Shown here in pieces: positions 1 to 5,435 of a stretch of DNA of 8,201 bases. Every line of letters begins with the position of its first letter. The stretch's first letter is position 1. The position numbers and the translations under genes were made by a program. The DNA is from an uncultured Oscillospiraceae bacterium (lineage in GTDB: Bacteria > Bacillota > Clostridia > Oscillospirales > Ruminococcaceae), in the NCBI GenBank assembly GCA_934463345.1, contig CAKSJL010000075.1:1-8201 (forward strand), read 5' to 3'. Under the pieces are notes generated by a model, which worked only from the letters and a program-made list of their open reading frames with translations, was not told where the DNA came from and made no database searches.

Positions 1-1
1 G

Positions 2-235
2 GACGTAATTGCTGATATAATGGGAGAGGGCGTAACCCTGATTTCGCCTGGGGCTGAAGCTGCAAAATATGCCCAGAGCTGTCTTATGTCCGCTGATATG
101 CTCAATGAAAGCAGCCATTCTGGAAAAAATGTGTTTTATGTCAGTGACAGCCGGGAGCTTTTTGAAGAAAATGCAAAACACTTTCTGGAGCATCCTGTGA
201 ACGGGGAAGTGTTCAGCTGTAATTTAGGGGAATAA
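2..235 (+). CDS. murI: Glutamate racemase, C-terminal end (partial, 5' cut by window)
   Basis: The frame is open from base 2 and ends at TAA 233-235, giving about 77 residues of the protein's C-terminus. MurI interconverts L- and D-glutamate in the cytoplasm, supplying D-Glu for peptidoglycan stem peptides. The visible part carries the family's C-terminal pattern: a GEGVTLISPGAEAA segment (the usual 'v.LIdsG.eaA' strand and helix), then NVFYVSDSRELFEENAKHFL, matching the typical 'fyvSd...F...A..fL' ending. The two catalytic cysteines lie upstream and cannot be checked. The next gene starts 4 bp after the stop, and its ribosome site (AGGGGA, 226-231) lies inside the end of murI, so the two are cotranscribed and probably translationally coupled. 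Identification rests on this C-terminal pattern alone but is consistent with the neighbours. Confidence 0.85.
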   Translation, partial: DVIADIMGEGVTLISPGAEAAKYAQSCLMSADMLNESSHSGKNVFYVSDSRELFEENAKHFLEHPVNGEVFSCNLGE

Positions 236-239
236 AAAA

Positions 240-695
240 TTGAATTCAGATAAATTTTTGATAGAAATGAAAAGCATACAGTCAGTATACGATGAAAAAA
301 CGGAAACAGAACTTATAACCTCTGGAAGCTATAAAACTGATGATGACAATTTCGTTATAAGCTATCTTGACTCGGAAGCTACTGGCTTTGAAGGCTCCGA
401 AACAGAAATATCCGTTAAGGGAAGTAGTCTTGCGTCGATAATTAGAAGGGGAACGTCAAGCTCTGATCTGGTGATTGAACCAGGAAAAAAACACCACTGT
501 CACTATTCAACTCCTTACGGCGACATGGTTATCGGCATCTATACTCATGCGCTTGAAAACAAGCTTGACAAAAACGGCGGAAGCCTGTACATGAAATATA
601 CAATTGACATAAATACAAGCTATATGTCAGACAATGAAATAATAATGAATGTCAAAGCAATACCTGAGTCGTGCGGTATTGCTGAGGAAATATAA
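240..695 (+). CDS. DUF1934/YwiB-like beta-barrel protein, function unknown
   Basis: This is a 151-residue acidic cytoplasmic protein with no signal peptide or membrane segment. It resembles the DUF1934 (B. subtilis YwiB-like) family, a small lipocalin-like beta-barrel: an N-terminal strand ('FLIEMKSIQSVYDEKTETELITSGSY' pattern), alternating strands, and the conserved latter part around residues 99-135 with TPYGDMVIGIYTHALENKL, GGSLYMKYTIDI and SYMSDNEIIMNVK. Family length is about 140-150 residues, so it appears complete. It starts at TTG 240, supported by AGGGGA at 226-231 with 8 nt spacing; no in-frame ATG is better placed. It sits 4 bp after murI and 22 bp before argS, and a position beside argS is common for this family in Firmicutes. 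The biochemical role is not known, and its place between D-Glu synthesis and tRNA charging does not reveal one. Confidence 0.82.
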   Translation: MNSDKFLIEMKSIQSVYDEKTETELITSGSYKTDDDNFVISYLDSEATGFEGSETEISVKGSSLASIIRRGTSSSDLVIEPGKKHHCHYSTPYGDMVIGIYTHALENKLDKNGGSLYMKYTIDINTSYMSDNEIIMNVKAIPESCGIAEEI

Positions 696-717
696 AAGAA
701 AGGCTGGTTAAATACCA

Positions 718-2484
718 ATGGCAGACCTTATCAGGCTTGCGTCTCAGCAGGCAAGAGAAATTATACTTGATTCGCTCGGCAGACTTGTGTCGCTCGGGAA
801 AGCACCGGCAGAACCGCTTCCAAATTTTATAATAGAAATTCCGGCTGACAAGAGCCATGGAGATTTTGCAGCAAATGCGGCAATGGTTTCCGCAAAGGCA
901 TTTAAGCTTGCGCCGAGAAAAATTGCTGAAATGATATGCGGGGAAGCAGTTCTTGACGGGACTTATTTTGAGAAGATAGAAATTGCAGGTCCGGGCTTTA
1001 TTAACTTCTTCCTGTCTAAAAAGTGGTTCTCAGCAGTTGCAGACACAGTTATAAAGGAAGCAGACTCATATGGTCATACAAATATGGGCGAGGGAAAAAG
1101 AATTCTTGTTGAGTTTGTATCGGCCAATCCGACTGGTCCTATGCATATCGGAAATGCAAGGGGAGGCGCTATCGGTGATGGACTTGCCGAGATCTTAAGT
1201 TGGGCAGGCTACAGCGTTGAAAGAGAATTCTACATTAATGACGCCGGAAATCAGATTGAAAAATTCGGAAAATCGCTCGACCTGAGATATATGCAGCTTT
1301 GCAGCAGGGAAGGACTTGCCGTTATGGCGGAGGCTGAAAATGCAACTGACAGAATCAGTGAAATTATTTACAGCGATACTGAAACTTTTCCTATGCCCGA
1401 AGATGTATATCTTGGTATGGATATTATTGCTCATGCGCACAATTTCTTTACTGAAAATGGTGCAGAGCTTTCAAAACAGCCGGAGGAGGTGCGCAGAAAG
1501 CAGCTTGTTGCCTATGCACTTCCTAAAAACATTGCCGGTCTGGAAAGAGACCTTGCAAAGTATCGCATAACCTATGACACATGGTTTCGTGAAAGTACTC
1601 TCCACAATGACGGCTCAGTTAAAAAGGTCGTTGAAATGCTGACAGAGAGAGGATATACCTACGAAAAGGAAGGCGCAATCTGGTTTAAATCATCCGAGCT
1701 TGGCGATGAAAAGGACAGAGTTCTGGTTCGTGCAAATGGTATTCCTACATACTTCGTTCCCGATATTGCCTATCACTACAACAAGCTTGTTACAAGAGGC
1801 TTTGACAAGGCTATTGATATCTTTGGCGCTGACCACCATGGATACATTCCGAGGATGAAGGCGGCTCTTACAGCATTGGGCGTTGATGCGGACAGGCTTG
1901 ACATAGTTATAATGCAGATGGTAAATCTCGTGAGAAACGGTGAGAAATATAAGCTTTCCAAGCGTTCCGGAAAGGCAATAACGCTTTCAACTCTTCTTGA
2001 CGAGATTCCGATTGACGCAGCAAGATTCTTTTTCAACTACAGAGAACCGAATTCACATTTCGATTTTGATCTGGATCTTGCCGTTGAACAGTCATCGCAG
2101 AACCCCGTATTTTATGTTCAGTATGCACACGCAAGAATATGCAGTCTTATAACTGCCCTGAAGGTTGACGGATACAATGCTGATTCATACAGTCCGGACG
2201 AGCTTGATATTCTGGACAAGCCGCAGGAGATCGAGCTTATACGTCATCTCGCATCATTTCCCGGGGAAATTGACAGCGCTGCAAAGGCATATGATCCTTC
2301 AAAGATCACAAAATATGCTGTTGAGCTTGCAACGCTTTTCCACAAGTTTTATGACGCATGCAGCGTAAAGAATGCCGAAACTGAAGAGCTGAAAAAAGCA
2401 AGATATACTCTTTGCCGGGCAGTTCTCCAGACGCTCAGAAATTCTTTATTCATATTAAAAATTGACAAACCGGAAAAAATGTGA
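718..2484 (+). CDS. argS: Arginine--tRNA ligase (class I)
   Basis: This 588-residue cytoplasmic enzyme charges tRNA-Arg with arginine using ATP; the length is typical of bacterial ArgRS. Domains in order: an N-terminal additional domain (about 1-110, with IPADKSHGDFAANAAM at 41-56), a Rossmann catalytic core, and the C-terminal DALR anticodon-binding helical domain (about 465-588, opening with NPVFYVQYAHARI). The HIGH-type signature is SANPTGPMHIGN at 135-146, followed by NARGG, and FYINDAGNQ lies at 171-179. The KMSKS equivalent is KLSKRSG at 412-418; ArgRS commonly deviates from KMSKS here. The ADHHGYIPRMKAAL block (371-384) is also characteristic. The ATG at 718 is the first good start, but the best ribosome site (AAGAAAGG, 696-703) lies 14 bp upstream, which is long, so translation may partly depend on coupling to the preceding gene. 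The last codons and stop also contain the promoter of the next transcription unit. Confidence 0.97.
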   Translation: MADLIRLASQQAREIILDSLGRLVSLGKAPAEPLPNFIIEIPADKSHGDFAANAAMVSAKAFKLAPRKIAEMICGEAVLDGTYFEKIEIAGPGFINFFLSKKWFSAVADTVIKEADSYGHTNMGEGKRILVEFVSANPTGPMHIGNARGGAIGDGLAEILSWAGYSVEREFYINDAGNQIEKFGKSLDLRYMQLCSREGLAVMAEAENATDRISEIIYSDTETFPMPEDVYLGMDIIAHAHNFFTENGAELSKQPEEVRRKQLVAYALPKNIAGLERDLAKYRITYDTWFRESTLHNDGSVKKVVEMLTERGYTYEKEGAIWFKSSELGDEKDRVLVRANGIPTYFVPDIAYHYNKLVTRGFDKAIDIFGADHHGYIPRMKAALTALGVDADRLDIVIMQMVNLVRNGEKYKLSKRSGKAITLSTLLDEIPIDAARFFFNYREPNSHFDFDLDLAVEQSSQNPVFYVQYAHARICSLITALKVDGYNADSYSPDELDILDKPQEIELIRHLASFPGEIDSAAKAYDPSKITKYAVELATLFHKFYDACSVKNAETEELKKARYTLCRAVLQTLRNSLFILKIDKPEKM

Positions 2485-2490
2485 TATTAT
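2462..2490 (+). promoter_or_regulatory. Strong sigma-A-type promoter P1 embedded in the end of argS
   Basis: A consensus -35 TTGACA (2462-2467) and a near-consensus -10 TATTAT (2485-2490) are separated by exactly 17 bp. The bases before the -10 are TGA (2482-2484), which form an extended -10 TGn and are also the argS stop codon. Transcription would start near 2497, giving a leader of about 150 nt before the regulator's start codon. It likely drives the regulator–ftsEX–hydrolase–protease unit. The call is from sequence match only. Confidence 0.82.
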
Positions 2491-2503
2491 ATTAATAGAC
2501 ACA

Positions 2504-2533
2504 AGTTACATTTTAGTTACAAATAAGTTAACA
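2504..2533 (+). repeat. Three AGTTACA-type direct repeats at 11-bp spacing (candidate operator)
   Basis: AGTTACA occurs at 2504-2510 and 2515-2521, and AGTTAACA at 2526-2533, each starting 11 bp after the previous one. A further ATTACA lies at 2548-2553, about two helical turns beyond the third. The array covers roughly +7 to +37 relative to the predicted P1 start, a position where a bound protein would block initiation or escape. Which protein binds is unknown; the adjacent CdaR-type regulator is a natural candidate, by inference. Confidence 0.5.
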
Positions 2534-2542
2534 ATTTGTCAA
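2528..2542. promoter_or_regulatory. Imperfect palindrome TTAACAA-T-TTGTCAA
   Basis: The two 7-bp arms flank a single T and match at 6 of 7 positions as an inverted repeat. The palindrome shares its left arm with the third AGTTAACA repeat, and its right arm contains the -35 of promoter candidate P2. It could be a dimeric repressor site; chance occurrence in this AT-rich stretch is also possible. Confidence 0.35.
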
Positions 2543-2563
2543 TTTGCATTACAGCACTATAAA
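2536..2563 (+). promoter_or_regulatory. Second promoter candidate P2
   Basis: TTGTCA (2536-2541) and TATAAA (2558-2563) are separated by 16 bp, a reasonable sigma-A-type arrangement with one mismatch to consensus in each hexamer. Transcription would begin near 2570. It is weaker than P1, and its -35 overlaps the palindrome at 2528-2542. Confidence 0.4.
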
Positions 2564-2591
2564 AATACTGATCCGCTAATGTCTTTATCTA

Positions 2592-2606
2592 TGTTACAAT
2601 ATGTAA
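2592..2606 (+). promoter_or_regulatory. Extended -10-like site overlapping a TTACA/TGTAA palindrome
   Basis: TGTTACAAT (2592-2600) reads as an extended -10 (TGn plus TACAAT) without a recognisable -35. It overlaps TTACA-ATA-TGTAA (2594-2606), an inverted repeat with perfect 5-bp arms. TTACA is the same core seen in the upstream repeats, so this may be a further copy of the same binding site rather than a promoter. Confidence 0.3.
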
Positions 2607-2633
2607 TGTAATAAGGCTTTGAAAAATAAAAAT

Positions 2634-2640
2634 GGAAAGG
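2634..2640 (+). promoter_or_regulatory. Ribosome binding site deciding the regulator's start
   Basis: GGAAAGG lies 9 nt before ATG 2650. The in-frame ATG at 2632 overlaps this site and has only a distant AAGG (2613-2616) upstream, so 2650 is the better start. Confidence 0.7.
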
Positions 2641-2649
2641 AAAAAATAT

Positions 2650-3735
2650 ATGTCAAACAGATTATTTCAAGGTCTTGTCCACCAGATGAGAGATGCTGTC
2701 AACGCAGTGATCGGAGTTGTTGATGAAACAGCAACGATAATTGCATGCAGTGACCTTACAAAGGTTGGCACAACTAATGAGTTTGTTTCGCTTGACCTGA
2801 ATGATTCTCATGATATTTTCATAAGAGACGGCTATACCTATAAACCGTTTGGTCTGAGAGTCAAGCCGGAATATGCTGTTTTTGTCGAAGGCGTTGACGA
2901 CAATGCCGCAAAATATGCGACAATAATGGCTATCAGTCTTTCTAACATAAAGCAGTATTACGATGAAAAATATGACAGAAACAACTTCATAAAAAATGTT
3001 GTTCTGGATAATGTTCTCCCAGGAGATATTGTCATCAAGGCGAGAGAGCTTCACTTCAGCGCAGAGATAAGCAGGGTTGTTTTCCTGATAAGAATCGTTT
3101 CTGCAAACGATATTTCAGCCTATGATGTTATCCAGAATCTTTTCCCTGACAAGAATAAGGATTTTGTTTTCAACATTACAGAAAGTGATATTGTTCTTGT
3201 AAAGGAAATCAAAAGTACAGTTGATTCCAAGGATCTGGAGAAACTTGCACGTTCTATTTCCGATACGCTCAGCAGTGAATTCTACACAAGGGTTAATGTC
3301 GGTATAGGAACTGCTGTTTTAGGCGTGAAGGAACTTGCTCGTTCGTTCAAAGAAGCGCAGATGGCTCTTGAAGTCGGAAAGGTTTTTGATACTGATAAAA
3401 ATATAGTAAGTTATGACAATCTTGGTATTGCAAGACTTATTTATCATCTGCCGACCACATTATGCGAAACTTTCCTGCATGAGGTATTCAAAAAGGGAAG
3501 CATTGAATCGCTTGACCATGAAACGCTCTTTACAATTCAGAAGTTTTTTGAAAACAACCTGAATGTGTCAGAAACTTCAAGAAAGCTTTTCGTGCACAGA
3601 AACACACTTGTTTACAGACTTGAAAAAATCAAAAAACTGACAGGACTTGATCTCAGAGAATTCGATCATGCAATTATTTTCAAGATTGCGCTTATGGTCA
3701 AGAAATATTTATCCGCTAATCCGGTTAAATTCTGA
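2650..3735 (+). CDS. CdaR/PucR-type transcriptional regulator
   Basis: This 361-residue cytoplasmic protein resembles the CdaR (sugar diacid) / PucR family. The N-terminal part (about 1-115) resembles the sugar-diacid-recognition ligand domain, opening with NRLFQGLVHQMRDAVNAVIGVVDETATIIACS. The middle (about 120-255) fits the GGDEF-like domain of these regulators, with ELHFSAEISRVVFLIRI and, later, VNVGIGTAVLGVKELARSFKEAQMALEVG. The C-terminal PucR-type helix-turn-helix runs from about residue 295 to 350: LNVSETSRKLFVHRNTLVYRL followed by EKIKKLTGLDLREFDHAIIFKIAL. The start was chosen for the GGAAAGG site at 2634-2640; an in-frame ATG at 2632 would add six residues. The gene follows its own promoter region and lies 43 bp before ftsE, so it is probably the first gene of that operon. 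The ligand and targets are unknown. Relatives mostly control catabolic genes, so its linkage to division genes is unusual. Confidence 0.88.
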   Translation: MSNRLFQGLVHQMRDAVNAVIGVVDETATIIACSDLTKVGTTNEFVSLDLNDSHDIFIRDGYTYKPFGLRVKPEYAVFVEGVDDNAAKYATIMAISLSNIKQYYDEKYDRNNFIKNVVLDNVLPGDIVIKARELHFSAEISRVVFLIRIVSANDISAYDVIQNLFPDKNKDFVFNITESDIVLVKEIKSTVDSKDLEKLARSISDTLSSEFYTRVNVGIGTAVLGVKELARSFKEAQMALEVGKVFDTDKNIVSYDNLGIARLIYHLPTTLCETFLHEVFKKGSIESLDHETLFTIQKFFENNLNVSETSRKLFVHRNTLVYRLEKIKKLTGLDLREFDHAIIFKIALMVKKYLSANPVKF

Positions 3736-3740
3736 TTTAT

Positions 3741-3760
3741 GCCGGGCTGTCATTTCCGGC
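3741..3760 (+). other. Short GC hairpin between the regulator gene and ftsE
   Basis: GCCGG (3741-3745) and CCGGC (3756-3760) can pair, with one extra G·U pair, around an 8-10 nt loop. No T tract follows; the next bases are TAAAGGAAGG, the ftsE ribosome site. It is therefore not an intrinsic terminator. It could stabilise an mRNA end or influence access to the ribosome site. Confidence 0.4.
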
Positions 3761-3761
3761 T

Positions 3762-3770
3762 AAAGGAAGG
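3762..3770 (+). promoter_or_regulatory. ftsE: Ribosome binding site deciding the ftsE start
   Basis: AAAGGAAGG ends 8 nt before TTG 3779. It overlaps the alternative GTG at 3770, which therefore cannot be served by this site. This favours the TTG start. Confidence 0.75.
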
Positions 3771-3778
3771 TGTCCATT

Positions 3779-4462
3779 TTGGTAGAACTGAAAAATGTGT
3801 CTGTCACCTATTCAACAGGTGTTGACGCACTTAACAATGTAAGCCTTAAAATAAATGACGGAGAGTTTGCTTTTGTTGTTGGCTCATCAGGTGCCGGAAA
3901 AAGTACTCTTATTAAGCTTATATTGAAAGAAATCGACGCAACAAGCGGTACTGTTCTGGTTAATGACTATAATCTTAGTACGCTTAAAAGACGAAGCATT
4001 CCTGAATTCCGCAGAACTATAGGATTTGTTTTTCAGGATTTCAGACTCATACCGTCTATGACAGTTTATGAGAACATTGCGTTTGTACTTCGTGTTATTG
4101 ACGCTCCGAGAAAATATATAAGAAAGCGTGTTCCTTACGTTATAAGCCTTGTAGGACTTCAGGAAAAGTCAAATTCCTATCCGAACCAACTGTCCGGCGG
4201 TGAGCAGCAGCGTGTTGCGATTGCAAGAGCACTGGTAAATGACCCTCAGCTGATTATTGCCGACGAGCCGACAGGAAATATTGATCCGGAGCTTTCCTAC
4301 GAAATTGTTGACCTGCTTAAAGGAATAAACGATTGCGGAACGACGATCCTCATGGTTACTCATGAGCATGACCTTGTAAGGCATTTCGGCGGAAGAATCA
4401 TAAATATAAATTCCGGCGAGATTGTTTTCGATGAAGTGATTGGAGGCGTCAATGAAGCTTAG
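3779..4462 (+). CDS. ftsE: Cell division ATP-binding protein FtsE
   Basis: This 227-residue cytoplasmic ABC ATPase pairs with FtsX. ATP hydrolysis is transmitted through the membrane to activate peptidoglycan hydrolases during division or elongation. All ABC motifs are present: Walker A GSSGAGKST (35-43), Q-loop FVFQDFRLIPSMTVYENIAF (Gln86), signature LSGGEQQRVAIARAL (138-152), Walker B LIIADEPTGN with catalytic Glu (158-167), and H-loop MVTHEHD (His195). The length is typical of FtsE (about 220-230). The TTG at 3779 gives MVELKNVSVTYS, matching the family's usual N-terminus, and has AAAGGAAGG 8 nt upstream; GTG 3770 would add three residues but overlaps that site. The end overlaps ftsX by 11 bp, indicating translational coupling and balanced synthesis. 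Confidence 0.96.
   Translation: MVELKNVSVTYSTGVDALNNVSLKINDGEFAFVVGSSGAGKSTLIKLILKEIDATSGTVLVNDYNLSTLKRRSIPEFRRTIGFVFQDFRLIPSMTVYENIAFVLRVIDAPRKYIRKRVPYVISLVGLQEKSNSYPNQLSGGEQQRVAIARALVNDPQLIIADEPTGNIDPELSYEIVDLLKGINDCGTTILMVTHEHDLVRHFGGRIININSGEIVFDEVIGGVNEA
4442..4446 (+). promoter_or_regulatory. ftsX: Ribosome binding site deciding the ftsX start
   Basis: GGAGG lies inside the end of ftsE, 5 nt before ATG 4452. The in-frame TTG at 4440 overlaps this site and is therefore unlikely to be used. Confidence 0.75.
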
Positions 4463-5357
4463 CGGTATAAGATATCTTACAAAGCAGGGTTTTGAAAACG
4501 TCTGGAAAAACAGGATGATGGCATTTGCATCCTTTTGTGTGCTTCTCGTTTCAATACTGCTTGTAGGTATTTCGATTTTATTCTACATCAACATCAATTC
4601 CGTTATCGGCGGAATCGGTGACAAAAATGAAGTGATTGTTTTTCTTGATGAAAACATAACTACTGCTCAGACTCTGGAAATGCAGGTGATGCTTGGAAAG
4701 ATGGATAATATAGAAGAGGTTAATTTCTATTCAAAGGATCAGGCATTCAAGGATATGAAAAAGAGCATGGATGAATATGAGGAGATTTTTAATTCGCTTG
4801 GCGATGACAATCCTCTGGTGGATTCGTTCAGAATAAAGGTGAAGGACATTTCACTTACTTCTGAAACGGTAACCCTCATCAATGACCTTGACCATGTATA
4901 CCGTATCAGAGCACCATATGATTTTGTTAATATTCTGACGGAGATGAAAAAAATTGTAACTCTTATCGCATCTGCAATAATCGTTGCTCTTGCAATCGTT
5001 TCGATGGTCATTATATCAAATACGACTAAGGCGAGCGTTTTTGCGAGAAGAAATGAGATAAGTATTATGAAATATGTCGGTGCTACGAATACCTTTATTC
5101 GTATTCCATTTTTTGTTGAAGGCATGATAACCGGTATGGCTGCCGGAATTGTCGCAACAGTTATAACATGGATCGGATATGACGCAGTTATAAAGCTGCT
5201 TACAGAAGAGGTAAACATACTGAATATCATCGGAACAGGTTCTATACTTCCTTTCCATGATATCATAGTGACCGTTGCAGTTTCGTATATACTGGCGGGA
5301 GCGCTTATAGGTGCACTTGGAAGTGTACTGAGTACGAGAAAGCATCTGAACGTATAA
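4452..5357 (+). CDS. ftsX: Cell division membrane protein FtsX
   Basis: This 301-residue permease-like partner of FtsE has four predicted membrane helices: about 23-47, 168-192 (IVTLIASAIIVALAIVSMVI), 222-246 and 270-294. A large extracellular loop (about 48-165) separates helices 1 and 2. This is the family's hallmark loop, which contacts hydrolase coiled coils. It opens with NEVIVFLDENITTAQTLEM, typical of FtsX ('v.V.l....t..q...l...i'), and includes VNFYSKDQAFKDMKK. After helix 2 comes the conserved cytoplasmic segment ARRNEISIMKYVGAT (about 198-212), which couples to FtsE. Length is usual for Gram-positive FtsX. The start is ATG 4452 with GGAGG at 4442-4446. There is no transport role; the pair acts as a mechanical signal transducer. 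The gene is followed by a 36-bp gap, the leader ORF and the M23 hydrolase, its likely extracellular target. Confidence 0.95.
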   Translation: MKLSGIRYLTKQGFENVWKNRMMAFASFCVLLVSILLVGISILFYININSVIGGIGDKNEVIVFLDENITTAQTLEMQVMLGKMDNIEEVNFYSKDQAFKDMKKSMDEYEEIFNSLGDDNPLVDSFRIKVKDISLTSETVTLINDLDHVYRIRAPYDFVNILTEMKKIVTLIASAIIVALAIVSMVIISNTTKASVFARRNEISIMKYVGATNTFIRIPFFVEGMITGMAAGIVATVITWIGYDAVIKLLTEEVNILNIIGTGSILPFHDIIVTVAVSYILAGALIGALGSVLSTRKHLNV

Positions 5358-5393
5358 AATAAAAGTCAGATGAAAATCAAAGGGAATTTTAGA

Positions 5394-5435
5394 ATGGTGG
5401 TGTTTTGCCGCAGAGTGCGGCGAATATTGTTATGA
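5394..5435 (+). CDS. Putative 13-residue arginine-rich leader peptide overlapping the hydrolase start
   Basis: The ORF encodes MVVFCRRVRRILL. It has AAAGGGA (5379-5385) 8 nt before its ATG, the best ribosome site between ftsX and the hydrolase gene. Its TGA stop (5433-5435) overlaps the hydrolase ATG (5432-5434) as ATGA, the classic translation-coupling arrangement. Four of 13 codons are arginine, each different (CGC, AGA, CGG, CGA), while neighbouring genes favour AGA. A 6-bp hairpin (5407-5421) lies within it. It could control hydrolase translation through coupling and ribosome progress. No homologue is recognised. The alternative is that the hydrolase starts at the in-frame TTG 5405 and this ORF is incidental. 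Confidence 0.45.
   Translation: MVVFCRRVRRILL
5407..5421 (+). other. Perfect 6-bp hairpin in the translation initiation region of the M23 gene
   Basis: GCCGCA (5407-5412), loop GAG and TGCGGC (5416-5421) form a strong small stem just upstream of ATG 5432 and inside the leader ORF. No T tract follows, so it is not a terminator. A ribosome translating the leader would open it. If left folded, it would lie between the upstream ribosome sites and the hydrolase start. Confidence 0.5.

Noticed and set aside
2632..2649. ATG 2632 as the start of the CdaR/PucR-type regulator
   Set aside because: It overlaps the GGAAAGG ribosome site that serves ATG 2650 and has no well-spaced site of its own.
2485..2649. 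Riboswitch or T-box leader in the gap after argS
   Set aside because: The region is AT-rich with only short palindromes. I see no T-box sequence, no long stem and no terminator/antiterminator pair.
3741..3760. Hairpin after the regulator gene as a transcription terminator
   Set aside because: The stem is only 5-6 bp, and it is followed by the ftsE ribosome site instead of a T tract, so the regulator and ftsEX are probably cotranscribed.
4739..5266. Minus-strand open frame of 175 codons opposite ftsX
   Set aside because: It is antisense to a clear ftsX gene. Its hydrophobic composition mirrors the membrane-helix codons, and no ribosome site or family match is apparent.
5405..5431. TTG at 5405 as the start of the M23 hydrolase, adding nine residues
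   Set aside because: The GGTGG before it is only 4 nt away, and the codon is the first base-pairing region of a hairpin. The added MPQSAANIV precedes an otherwise classical signal peptide that begins at ATG 5432. It cannot be fully excluded.
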